In this document: in pieces, positions 14,431 to 24,385 of the stretch | How positions within the stretch are numbered: the first letter of the stretch is position 1 | Layout of the letters: every line of letters starts with the position of its first letter | Made by a program: the position numbers and the translations under genes | The notes under the pieces: model-generated | Database searches by the model: none | The model's input: the letters and a program-made list of their open reading frames with translations, nothing else | What the model was told of the DNA's origin: nothing | Assembly: GCF_050948175.1 (NCBI RefSeq) | Contig: NW_027490180.1 | Coordinates: 868,001 to 932,000, forward strand | Direction: 5' to 3' | DNA from: Xylocopa sonorina | Lineage: Eukaryota > Arthropoda > Insecta > Hymenoptera > Apidae | Length of the DNA stretch: 64,000 bases

Positions 14431-15473
14431 CGCTATATGGCATCCCATTTCTATGCTTCATGATAAGATATAATATTGATTGCGAAGCGTCATGAATACC
14501 TCGTATTCACTCCAAACGAATGTAAACGCGACATTTCCTTGCTAGAAAATAGCGTATTCAGATGTCTACGTATTTTAGCAATAGTGTTCTAATGCTACTT
14601 AAATCGCAATATCGCATCTCATTTCTATGTTTCGTGATAGGATATAATATTCATTGCGAAGTGTCATGCATACCTCGTATTCCCTTCAAAAGAATGTAAA
14701 TGCGACTATTGCTTGCTAGGAAATGGCGTTTGCAGATGTCTACGTATCGTAGCAATACTGTTCTAATTCTACTTTAATCGCGATATCGCATTACATTTAT
14801 ATGTTTCGTGATAAGATATAATATTCATTGCGAAGTGTCATGTATACCTCCTATTCACTTCAAAAGAATGTAAATGCGACTATTCCTTTCTAGGAAATAG
14901 AGTTTGCAGATGCCTACATATCGTAGGAATAGAATTCTAATGCTACTTAAATCGCGATATCGCATCTCATTTATATGTTTCGTGATAAGATATAACACTC
15001 ATTGCGAAGTGTCATGTATACCTCGTATTCATTTCAAAAGAATCTAAATGCGACACTTCAATGCTAGGAAATAGCGTTTGCAGGTATTTCCGCATCGAGG
15101 CAATTGGGTTCTAATGCTTCTTAAAACGCGATATCGCATCTCACTTCTATGTTACATGATAAGATATAATGTTCATTGCGAAGTGTCATGTATACCTCGT
15201 ATTCACTTCAAAAGAATGTAAATGCGAATATTCCTTGCTAGGAAATAGCGTTTGCAGATGTCTACGTATCGTAGCAAAAGGGTTCTGATGCTACTTAAGT
15301 AGCGATATCGCATCCCTCTTCTGTGTTTCATGATAAGATATAATATTCATTGCGAAGTGTCATTTATACCTCGTACTCACTTCAAAAGAATGTAAGTGCG
15401 ACACATACATGCTAGGAAATAGCGTTTGCAGAAGTCTCCGCATCGAGGCCATAGAGTTCTAATGCTTCTAAAA
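14431..15473 (+). repeat. Second isolated copy of the 1,044-bp higher-order unit
   Basis: The ordered variant set begins with the CTATATGGCATCCC marker at 14,433. It lies 4,525 bp from the copy at 9,912 (26 monomers) and 11,136 bp from the first tandem copy. The sequence after it (GTTGGCAGATG, AGGGTCCTATTGC) also matches the sequence after the 9,906 copy. Confidence 0.9.
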
Positions 15474-16299
15474 ACGCGATATCGCATCTCTCTTCTATGT
15501 TTCATGATAAGATATAATATTCATTGCGAAGTGTCATGTACACCTCGTATTCACTACAAAAGAATGTAAATGCGACACTTCCTTGCTAGGAAATGGCGTT
15601 TGCAGTTGCCTCCGCATCGAGGACATATATTTCTAATGCTTCTTATATCGCGATATCGCATCTCATTTCTATGATTCGTGGTAAGTTATAATATTCATTC
15701 CGAAGTGTCATGTATACCACGAATTCGCTTCAAAATAATGTAAATGCGACACTTCCATGCTAGGAAATAGCGTTGGCAGATGTCTACGTATCGTAGCAAT
15801 AGGGTCCTATTGCTTCTTAAAACGAGATGTCGTATTTCATTTCTATGTTTCGTGATAAGATATAATATTCATTGCGAAGTGTCATGTATACCTCGTATTC
15901 ACATCAAAAGAATGTAAGTGCGACACTTCCATGCTAGGAAATAGCGTCTGCAGATGTCTCCGCATCGAGGCCATAGAGTTCTAATGCATCTTAAAACGCG
16001 ATATCGCATCTCTCTTCTATGTTTCATGATAAGATATAATATTCATTGCGAAGTGTCATGTATACCTCATATTCTTTCCAAACGAATGTAAGTGCAACAC
16101 TTCATTGCTAGGAAATAGCTTATTCAGATGTCTACGTATATTAGCAATAGAGTTCTAATGCTTCTCAAAACGCGATATAGCACCTCATTACTATGTTTCA
16201 TGATAAGATATAATATTCATTGCGAAGTGTCATGTATATCTCGTATTCACTTCAAAAGAATGTAAATGTCACATGTCCTTTGCTAGGAAATAGCGCTTC

Positions 16300-17990
16300 C
16301 AGATGTCTACGTATCGATGCAATAGAGTTCAAATGCTCCTTAAAACGCGATATCGCATCGCAGTTCTATGTTTCATGATAAGATATAATATTAATTGCGA
16401 AGTGCTACCTATACCTCGTTGCACTTCAAAAGAATGTAAATGCCACACTTCCTTGCAAGGAAATAGCGTTTCCAGATGTCTACGTACCGAAGCAATAGAG
16501 TTGTAACGCTTCTTAAAACGCGATATCGCATCTCATTTCTATGTCTCATGATATGATACAAGATTCATTACGAAGTGTTATTTATACTTCGTCTACATTT
16601 CAAAAGAATCTAAATGCCACACTAGCTTGCTAGGAAATTCGTTTCCAGGTGTCTACGTATCGAAGGAATAGAGTTCTAATGCTTCTTAAAACGCCATAAC
16701 GCATCTCATTTCTATGTTTGATGATATAATAGAATATTCACTGCGATGTGCTATGTATACCTCGTCTACACTACAAAGGAATGTGAATGCCACACTTCCT
16801 TGCTAGGAATTGCGTTTCCAGCTGTCTACAAATAGAAGCAATAGTGTTGTAATGCTTCTCAAAACGCGATATCGCACCACAGTTCTATGTTTCATGATAA
16901 GATATAATATACATTGCGATGTGTTATGTATACCTCGTCTACACTTCAATAGAATGTAAATTTCGCACGTCCTTGCTAGGAAATAGCGTTTCAATATGTC
17001 TACGTATCGAAGCAATAGAGTCGTAACGCTTTTTAAGACGCGATATCGCATCTCATTTCTATGTTTCACGTTAAGATATCATATTCATTGCGAAGTGTTA
17101 CGTATACCTCGTCTACACTTCAAAAGAATGTGACAGCCACTCTTCCTTGCTAGGAAATGCGCTTCCTGGAGTCCACGTATCGAAGCAATGGAGTTCTAAT
17201 GCTTCTTAAAACGCGATAACGCATCTCATTTCTATGTTTCATGATACAATATAATATTCATTGCGATGTGCTATGTATACCTCGCCTACACTTCAAAGGT
17301 ATGTGAGTGCCACACTTCCTTGCTAGGAAATGCGTTTTCAGATGTCTACGTATCAAAGTAATAGGGTTCTAATGCTTCTTTAAACGCGATATCGCATCTC
17401 AATTCTGTGTTTCATGCTATGATATAATATTCGGTGACAATTGATGTGTATACCTCGTCTACACTACAAAAGAATGAAAACGCCACACTTCCTTGCTAGG
17501 AAAATGCGTTTCCCGTTATCTACGTATCGAAGTATTAGAGTTCCAATGCTTCTTAAAACGCGATATCGCATCTCATTTCTCTGTTTCATGATAAGATATA
17601 ATATTCATTGCGAAGTGTTATGTATACCTTGTCTACACTTCAAAAGATTGTAAATGTCACACCTCCTTGCTAGGAAATAGCGTTTCCAGACGTCTACGTA
17701 TCGAATCAATAGAGTTCCAATGCTTCCTAAAACGCCATATCGCAACTCATTTCTGTGTGTCAGGATAAGATATAATATTCATTGGGAAGTGTTATGTGTA
17801 CCTCTTCTACAATACCAATGAATGTAAATGCGACACTTTCTTCTTTGGAAATAGCGTTTCCAGATGTCCACGTATCGAAGCATTAGAGTTCTAGTGCTTC
17901 TAAAACGCAATATCGCATCTCATTTCTGGGTTTCAAGATAAGTTATAATATTCATTGCGAAGTATTATGTATACCTCGACTACACTTCCA
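16300..17990 (+). repeat. Type B satellite monomers at the island-side edge of array A
   Basis: From about 16,300 the monomers change. CCTCGTCTACACTTC replaces CCTCGTATTCACTTC, AATGCCACAC replaces AATGCGACAC, GTTTCCAG replaces GTTTGCAG, and CGTATCGAAGC replaces CGTATCGTAGC. Divergence between neighbours rises towards 17,990, where the repeat breaks off at CTTCCAAAGATACTACC. The same type B signature appears next to island 2 (53,890-54,176 and 56,498-56,600) and at 63,630-64,000. Confidence 0.85.
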
Positions 17991-18007
17991 AAGATACTAC
18001 CCTGTAA

Positions 18008-18232
18008 TTTGCGGCGTGTTGCGTAGTTTCCCGTAGCCCTTGTTAGTTAAACCCACGTTGAGACCATAAATAAACATGCCGTGACTTCAGTATCTCGCGA
18101 CCTGAGTGTGTGTACTTGGCTAGGCGTAGTCGAGAGGAGGAGCATTTCGATGTTTCATGGGTTGTTCCGCCCCAGGGTTCCCGGGGTCGTGTAGTCTATC
18201 CCTTTGCTACTTTCTGAGCAGCTGGCGCCCAA
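18008..18232 (+). mobile_element. LTR retroelement fragment: LTR 3' part and primer binding site
   Basis: This segment aligns with 23,078-23,311. Shared words in the same order are GCGGCGTGT, AGCCGTGA/TGCCGTGA-TTCAGTATC, CGCGACC, CTCGGCTAG/TTGGCTAG, AGTCGAG, GGGTTCCCCGGG-like and TTTGCTACTTT. Both end in TGGCGCCCAA, which fits the 3' end of insect tRNA-Lys and so looks like a primer binding site (18,223-18,232). An AATAAA at 18,069-18,074 could be the LTR polyadenylation signal. No gag or pol frame follows, so this is a relic. The two copies are clearly diverged by eye, hence old. Confidence 0.65.
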
Positions 18233-19328
18233 GAAAAGTTGTACGTGAGCGGATACCTTGGAACGATAGATCGCTTTAGATTAAAATACTTTTTACACCT
18301 TAAAGCATTTAGATAATTAACCCCTTCGAGCTTCCCTGACTTACTATATATAGGTTTCCGTCACAACTAATAGGAACCATCACTTTACATAGATATATAG
18401 AACACACATAGTTTTAAACGTAGAACTGAGAATTTTGAGAACTTACTTTGAAACGTTAGTATTGATAAATTCCATCGGATTTCATAGAAATTCAGAACTT
18501 ACTTGCTATGAAACATAGGCAGATAAGGGCCATCGCGTTGCTTAGAACTTTAGAACTTGCTTACTTCAACAAAGATTTCTATTGGCTTCGTCCGTTCTTT
18601 TAGAAGAGTTTTTGATAAACCACATACTTTTCACGCTTCTGATATCTTTGATAGTTCGCGAGATGTAATCTTTTAAGTTTTAAAATGATTACTTAGTGTG
18701 GATTATTATTTAGTATCTCGCTCATAAACGAGTCTGCATAGGATTTAATCCATCAGTTTTTAAGCCTGGAATTTATGCAGTTATTTGTTATTCACTTATT
18801 GCTCAAACGACAAAGATTCTGACCACTTCAAAATGGTTGACTTTCATCAATTTTCTTAAAAATTGAAATACTGCCCAACTGCTTGCATTAAAGACTGTAA
18901 TTAAAGCTTTCGAAACATTTTACCTCTTATAGATGAATTCTGGAATTGAAATTGAATGTTTGACTTTTCTAGCTCCTGTTTAGACATCTTTCTATTGGAA
19001 TGTTCAAGTATTTTTCATATTCGTAATTATTAAAAATGTTTTAGTTGATTCTTTTATTTAATATTTAGAATTTTCTGAGAAATATTTTTTATCGTAATGA
19101 ACTATATAATTGCAATTATAATTCTTTATGAAGTAATAATAACAGAAAGGTATGTATCCATTCTTGTAGTTTTGTAAAGAGTATTTAATCTTACTATCTA
19201 AAATGAAACATTGAGATCTGTTTACAATCTAATGGAATTTAATTACCTTTTGATTCAAATTCACAATGATAATCTTCCATAGTTCAACAATTTTGTGAGC
19301 TGTCCTCAGGAATCCGCAGCTCAGTACT
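18233..19328. other. AT-rich intergenic DNA
   Basis: About 1.1 kb of AT-rich sequence following the LTR fragment. No open frame of note, no satellite monomer and no RNA gene could be recognised. It is not present in island 2. Confidence 0.6.
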
Positions 19329-19334
19329 TATAAA
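19329..19334 (+). promoter_or_regulatory. Possible TATA box upstream of the candidate gene
   Basis: A TATAAA lies in CAGTACTTATAAAATGAAC, about 490 bp upstream of the best coding start at 19,825. In AT-rich DNA such a word is expected by chance, so this is weak. If real, a transcript would carry a long leader or upstream exons; a donor-like ACGGTAAGTATT is seen at 19,466-19,477. Confidence 0.2.
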
Positions 19335-19824
19335 ATGAACGACACAAAGAACAGCCTAACCAAACGTATTCGAACCGATTTTTCAATACTAATCTTATCA
19401 TGTTTAACTTATGCTGCAAACTATTGAAATGCCCTTCGAAAAGTGTTTATTCACAGTGAAGTAAACGGTAAGTATTACGCCTTCCACCACTGTTTACAAT
19501 ACGTATGTTTCATTTACTATCAAAACCGTGAGTATTATCGCCTTTCTTTACTTTTTGTAACCTTCAATGCCTTCATGTTACAGATCGTTAAACTTGCTTT
19601 AAAATGCTCTATCGTATTACGGAAGAATGGACATACCAATTCATTTTAAAAAATGAAGGTAACCTTCATATGTCCAACATAACTCCACTTACAAAAAAAC
19701 TATTTTCATCAACGGATGGCCCCTTTGTACTATGCAATTTTATATTAGCAAAAACTTCTATGAAACTTATAGTTTCGTGGATATCTGAGGTGCTAATTAT
19801 TACTGCCCCATCCTGTGTATTGTT

Positions 19825-20345
19825 ATGGATGTGTCCAACAAGGCAACGATGAACAGAGTTAGATTTAATATTATGATGTTTATTATTTTACTTATAGTAT
19901 ATTTGTTTTTCTGGAATTTTTCCAAAAAACAATGTTCACGCTGTCGACAGATGAATATATTTGCCTTAGAATTACAAGAGCCAACAATTTCGAAAGTAGA
20001 ATATTACTTTACTTCGCTAACCGAATCATTTCAAACGTTAAGTAAAGTGCGTGCCTTTCAAAACAGTCAGATGCAAATTACGGTACAACGTTTCCAAGAA
20101 ATGGTACGTGCCACTGTTTTTTAATTTCCGTTTATTTAATCAAAGGAAATTTAATTGAAATATCCGCAAAATTTGAGGACAAAAAGTTATTGTAATTTTA
20201 CGCAACATATATGATGGTGATAAAGGATAAGTATACGGAACTGAAAATGGAAAGTAGCGAGCAGAAAAAGAAACTGATGGAGTTACAAAGTAGATTGATA
20301 CATCCGTCAAATGATGATTCTAGGTTAATAAAATCTGTTAATTAA
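19825..20345 (+). CDS. Candidate two-exon gene: small single-pass membrane protein with a helical tail (unknown)
   Basis: Exon 1 is 19,825-20,103 (93 codons from ATG GAT GTG TCC). Exon 2 is proposed as 20,226-20,345 (39 codons and TAA). The exon 1 frame reaches CAAGAAATG followed by GTACGT, a good donor. Resuming after TGATAAAG at 20,226 keeps the frame with a 122-bp intron, though the acceptor lacks a clear pyrimidine tract. The product would be 132 residues. Residues 14-32 (FNIMMFIILLIVYLFFWNF) form a hydrophobic transmembrane segment, followed by a short CxxC-like KKQCSRCRQ patch. The rest is polar with heptad-like hydrophobic spacing, ending in a lysine- and glutamate-rich stretch (MESSEQKKKLMELQ) that could form a coiled coil. 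I do not recognise the family. An unspliced reading gives a 99-residue frame. Exon 2 is also present, intact, in the inverted copy at 56,400-56,497 with two amino-acid changes (H to Y, P to S). It could be a functional gene in heterochromatin, the 3' end of a larger gene, or a relic. Confidence 0.4.
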
Positions 20346-22100
20346 AGAACTATTGCAAAAATCAAGTATAATCAATATTACTTCTGCTCAAAGGCTATAA
20401 TAGAATTGGACCGAAATGGGTAAAAAACAGGCAATTATATCTATACGTTCTATTCTATGCAAAGGCAAATATTTCGAAGAGAAAAGATGTGTTACTTACA
20501 AATTACTTATGTTCCTAGATATCTCACTAATTTAGGCTTCTTGTCTTGCAGAACTTATCATTCATGTAACATGTAAAGGGGTCGAAGAATAGTAAAAGAT
20601 TTTTAAATTTCATAGCCTCACTTGATACGTCGATTGGATCACGTAAAATATCGGACATTAATTGCATCTACATCTTCAGACCTTAAATATATAATTGCAA
20701 CAACATATTTAATAGCGTTTTAATAACATTTTTCTAATTGTTTATATCTATGTCTAATAAATATATATTAATCGAATAAGTTGCTTTACCAAAGAATAAA
20801 AGTATCTGAGGCTTACAAATCGGAGCATTACATAACAAACGTGCATCACATATATAATATTACATGTAATAAAAGATGAAGACCAAAAAGATCGTACATA
20901 AGTTGAATCCACAATGCGGTCATAGAGATACAGAAGCGGCAAAAATTCCAAACAATAATTTAAAGAATTCAAAAAGGGGGGAGTGAAAATCCATCTCCTT
21001 GACGATGATAAGGAACAAGTCTGCCTCATGCACTACAATATCCCAAACAGCCAGCGATTGGCACGCCAATGACAACGGATGGAACGAATTCCGTGACAGA
21101 ACTGTGCTAACAAAGTGCTCCTACTCAGCTTTCGAAATGGCATACTGTTAGTACTGGGGCGGCATTCGTATCACGGCACTATTAAAGCACCGAGATATAG
21201 CACACGGGCTACACGGCCGTGACAATGACACTATCAGCTCACCATAGCTACACGCGTGGTTGTGGCGTAGGCTGACATTTACTAATGGGGAAGCTGTTTC
21301 CATAAAAATTATAAGCAAATATGAAAAATGACTGAACTTTGCAATTTATTTATTTTGATTCCAAAATAGATACACCGGCACAAAACAAAGATATAAGAAC
21401 TCGATTTTATTATTTTCTATAAACTAGCTCGATAGGACAATTTTTTCCATAAAGTCGATAATTACTTTGTCATAAAAATATACACACTTATTTTATATAT
21501 ATTTTCTTCAATTTATTGTTGCAAATTCATGCAATTGAGGGTTACATTAAATACGATGACAGCATGTTATTTCAAAAATTACACAAGGCGAAGCTAGGGA
21601 CGCAAGAGCATGAATTTTTATTTTATAAGTAATATTTTTTTGATAAATATTATTTTTAGTCTATGATGGATTGAAAGAAATATATGCGACTCGCTCAATA
21701 ACTATAAATATAGGAAAACGACCATCAAAATGTCTATCAATACTCATATGCTGAACATCTACTGACATCTAACGGTTCTAATTTGTATGAAAGCACAGGT
21801 TCCCCATTGCCAAATGTGATCCTGCGTCATTGCTGAGGAGATTCATGAATGGAGCGATGATACGCGTGTCACCATAGTGCTGGTGCTGCGCGATTCGCTT
21901 GTCTAGAATGTGCTGGTAACACGTTCTGGCATTTTAGTTAACGAATCCGGTCACAGATGACTACGAATCAGTTGACACTCCTCGGAAGTGGCAATATAGT
22001 GCCGGCGTGGTGTCGCTACCATCTTGCCGTTTGTTATCTGGGATGCTTTTTAGTGCATTATTCCGAATTGAATTTGAACACATAGCTACTTAATCGCAAA
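20346..22100. other. AT-rich DNA downstream of the candidate gene
   Basis: About 1.75 kb with no supported gene. A 91-codon minus-strand frame at 20,754-21,029 is open in both copies of the duplication. However, of the five base differences I can see inside it, four change an amino acid, which argues against coding constraint. No tRNA, satellite or terminal inverted repeats are apparent. Confidence 0.6.
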
Positions 22101-22109
22101 TTTGTATGT

Positions 22110-22540
22110 ACTGTGACGTGGTGACGTCACAAGGCTCGCTCACCCCCCCCCCCTGCTTCGGTTAGACTAGCTCGCAGATCACCACCCATGCGAGAAGCGC
22201 GACACGGACCATTGCGATAGCTGTATTTGCGAGGAGCGTGAAATACACGATGGTAGAACCTCCCCCCCCCCCCCGTTCGTTTCTCTCTCTCCGTTCGACG
22301 GATAAGACTGGCGAGCTGATGGAAGAAGCGACCTATAAGACGCCTCTTCGGCGGATAATAAGACCGCAGGTTCGCGGAAGGGCTGTGCGCCGAGGTAGCG
22401 TGACGGTCTCGACGGTGGAGGAGTCGGGAAGTGAGCAAGAAGAGACCCTGAAGCCCGAAGGATACGATCCAGAGCTCTGCAACGATAAGACCGCTGCCAT
22501 AGTCCATGGAGACAAACAGGATGGTTCTCGGGTGTGAGAA
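22110..22540 (+). pseudogene. GC-rich element with a degenerate open frame (possible retroelement 3' part)
   Basis: Base composition jumps from AT-rich to GC-rich here, with two long C-runs. A plus-strand frame, 22,238-22,537 (99 codons), is rich in charged residues (RRIIRPQVRGRAVRRG; EESGSEQEETLKPEG) and looks protein-like. In the inverted copy (54,177-54,480) the same frame carries at least two in-frame TAG stops (GAT TAG and GAA TAG), so it is not maintained there. It lies directly upstream of LTR-like sequence in the same orientation, so it may be the end of a retroelement internal region. No domain is recognised. Confidence 0.35.
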
Positions 22541-22807
22541 GGTCCTCTACCACTCCCTTGAGCCCATGGAGAGGAAAACTCAAGATGCACAGCGGAATTG
22601 CAGGTGAGCCGTGGAAAGCGCGGCGCGCGACACGCGCCGCAGTTCAAATAATCCAGAGGACACCCTCTAGACACACCAGAGGGGGCGATCAGGGAAGATC
22701 GCCGAAATCCACCGATCGATGCCCCGAACAATACCGAAGCGTATGGCCCTACCCCATCAAGGAGCCCTAAGGAGGATCTAAGGGGATCCAAAGACCCCCA
22801 GCAAACC

Positions 22808-22814
22808 TATATAA
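22808..22814 (+). promoter_or_regulatory. TATA box of the LTR-like segment
   Basis: TATATAA lies in a GC-moderate context about 490 bp before the primer binding site, a plausible U3/R promoter position. The inferred start would be near 22,840. There is no direct evidence of activity. Confidence 0.4.
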
Positions 22815-22909
22815 TGAGCTAGCCAGCACGAAGACAGCCTCTTATTCTTCTGAACGACATAGCGACTACTTAACGAGCAACCGAGCAAGCGATTATACGG
22901 AGCGATTCG

Positions 22910-22912
<3 letters not shown>

Positions 22913-22953
<41 letters not shown>
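22913..22953 (+). repeat. (GA)n microsatellite
   Basis: About 20 uninterrupted GA dinucleotides inside the LTR-like segment. The segment lies outside the inverted duplication, so no second copy exists in the window for comparison. GA runs in insects can bind GAGA-type factors, but that role is only inferred. Confidence 0.95.
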
Positions 22954-22958
<5 letters not shown>

Positions 22959-23311
22959 GACGGACTGAACGAGATCCATACTTGTTGGAAACGAGAACGT
23001 GAGTCCTTATACGCTAAAGCGTCCCATTTGTTCCCTGCCGCAATTGTGATATCGCGTATTGTAATTTGTATTGTATAACGGGTGGTGATGCACAGTCATT
23101 CGCGGCGTGTCGTATACCCTTTTGTAATACCGCGTCGAGGCAATCTAGAAAGAAGCCGTGAGTTCAGTATCCCGCGACCCTAATTTGCGCACTCGGCTAG
23201 AAGCAGTCGAGCGAAAGAGTATTTCGAAATTTCGAGGGTTATCTTGAACCGGGTTTCCCCGGGTTGCGTGGTTTACTAGTTTTTGCTACTTTTTGAGTAG
23301 CTGGCGCCCAA

Positions 23312-24385
23312 AAAGTCCCAGCCTCGCAGCTTCGAAATACTCGCTGGATAGGAAATTTATTGTTCTGTACTTCGCGTTGCCGAATCACGCGGATATTCTG
23401 TACCCCGATATAACCCCGGATTAAACTTCTGGATACCCCGTTATTATTGGTTCTATATACCCTTTTCTTGAGGATTGAAACGGGAAAAACCGTCACAGTA
23501 CATAATTATACATGACTGCATAAGAAGGATATCATATACTTTTATAATGAATGCGATATAAGAATATAAACTAAGAACTATCCACTCCCATCAGGAGTAA
23601 AAACAATGTTTGGTACGCAAAGTTCATTGCAAAATATAATCAAGCAGTTAATATATCAAATCACAGCACACAATAAATCACTGAATGTATAACGATATGA
23701 ATAGTAAGAAAAACATATTTACCTGTTAGATGTTTATAAATTCAAATTTAAAAGTCCAAGTCACATTTAATATATTATTGTTTAACAAGGTGATTTAATG
23801 TTGTTTCAAATAGGTGTGCAGAACTAACTCGTACTTCTGTCAATGTAATTTCATTCGAAAAATACAAAGGATAAGAGGAAATATTCTCCAATATATAACA
23901 TACATAAACCAACGGATGCAAGAGAGAACACTCGATCTCGGTATAACGAGACCGGGGCGTCATCCTGCAGTAATCGTATAACGCCTGTTCCGAGATGGTG
24001 TAGAGAGGGAATGTGGAGGGTGCAAAGCATAAAATAACAACAATGTAACTAAAGAGAAAGAGAAAGAAAATATGTGGAAGCATTGCATTTATTAAGAGGA
24101 AATCCTAGAAATATCAATCAACAGATTATACACCATACTGTAAGGGTAAGGTACAACGAAATAGACGATATCGTGAGAGAAACTAAAAAAATCGAGAAAC
24201 TTAAAGAGAAAATAATAACTTAGATTGAGCGAATCAATATCACTGATCCCGGCAAGCTTAATGGAAAACGCATAACGATGAATCGGTTAGAGTATAAGAT
24301 AGATGTTGGTCGCGGTTTGAGTGGCCCTAGGAATCCTTTGCCCGCATCAGGGCAGGCAGTAGGATGGTGGATGGCCTGCCCTCCT
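23312..24385. other. AT-rich DNA after the primer site; one unexplained minus-strand frame
   Basis: About 1.07 kb. Directly after the primer site no gag frame is seen. A minus-strand frame of 102 codons (24,083 to 23,775) begins MLPHIFFLFLFSYIVVILCF, a signal-peptide-like start. Just upstream a TTTCTCTTTCTCTTTAG tract could also act as a splice acceptor. No family is recognised, and chance is the simplest reading in AT-rich DNA. Near the satellite edge, GGGCAGGC (24,350-24,357) and GCCTGCCC (24,374-24,381) form an eight-bp inverted repeat with a 16-bp loop. Confidence 0.4.

Larger units (their letters stand above)
772..17990 (+). repeat. Satellite array A, 174-bp monomers, plus orientation
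   Basis: About 99 head-to-tail monomers of 174-176 bp. Spacing was read from successive TGATAAG words, for example 2,454, 2,628 and 2,804. In plus orientation each monomer carries, in order, the palindrome GCGATATCGC, then TGATAAGATATAATATTC about 30 bp on, CCTCGTATTCACTTC, an imperfect hairpin TTCCTTGCTAGGAA near offset 103, and CTACGTATCGTAG near offset 134. Monomers are mosaics of variants (for example TCTCCGCATCGAGGCC or TACGTATTTTAGC in the last segment). Higher-order repeats and long-range duplications inside it are listed separately. The last 1.7 kb, from about 16,300, turns into a diverged type B monomer. No gene is supported here: short open frames recur with the monomer and are satellite read-through. 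Confidence 0.97.
20243..22553 (+). repeat. Inverted-duplicated segment, copy 1 (partner 54,177-56,497)
   Basis: The whole stretch from GAAAATGGAAAGTAGCGAG (inside the candidate gene's last exon) to GGTCCTCTAC at about 22,550 is repeated in reverse complement at 54,177-56,497. It is very similar by eye, with scattered substitutions. Two C-runs differ in length: 22,143-22,153 has 11 C against 12 in the partner, and 22,262-22,274 has 13 C against 19. Breakpoints fall within an exon on one side and near a GC-rich element on the other, so this is segmental duplication rather than insertion of a defined transposon. Confidence 0.92.
22800..23311 (+). mobile_element. LTR-like segment with TATA box, GA repeat and primer binding site
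   Basis: TATATAA at 22,808-22,814 is followed by about 490 bp ending in TTTTTGCTACTTTTTGAGTAGC and then TGGCGCCCAA at 23,302-23,311, a tRNA-Lys-type primer binding site. The 3' half matches the LTR fragment at 18,008-18,232 in the same orientation. I read it as the promoter, R and U5 part of a Gypsy-like LTR; the U3 start is not resolved. The final GCTACT and AGTAGC (23,285-23,290 and 23,296-23,301) pair into a six-bp stem abutting the primer site. Because this copy also has a primer site, it is not the 3' LTR of the element at 18,008. No pol follows, so it is a relic. Confidence 0.6.
17991..24385. other. Non-satellite island 1 (plus-to-minus switch point)
   Basis: A 6.4-kb stretch without satellite, lying between the 3' end of plus array A and the start of minus array B. 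It is AT-rich single-copy-like DNA, with GC-rich retroelement pieces at 18,008-18,232 and about 22,100-23,320. It contains the only gene-like structure in the window (19,825-20,345). Its central part, 20,243-22,553, exists again inverted at 54,177-56,497. Confidence 0.85.

Noticed and set aside
772..17990. CRISPR array or bacterial repeat
   Set aside because: The repeats are contiguous 174-bp units without unique spacers, and the context is eukaryotic satellite.
20754..21029. A 91-codon minus-strand frame open in both copies of the inverted duplication (also 55,711-55,986)
   Set aside because: Of the five base differences seen, four change the amino acid, and no domain or start context supports it; it is open by chance in a recent duplication.
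18008..23311. One complete LTR retrotransposon bounded by the two LTR-like segments
   Set aside because: Both segments are followed by a primer site, they are clearly diverged, and no gag or pol frame lies between them; the interval holds AT-rich single-copy DNA and the candidate gene.
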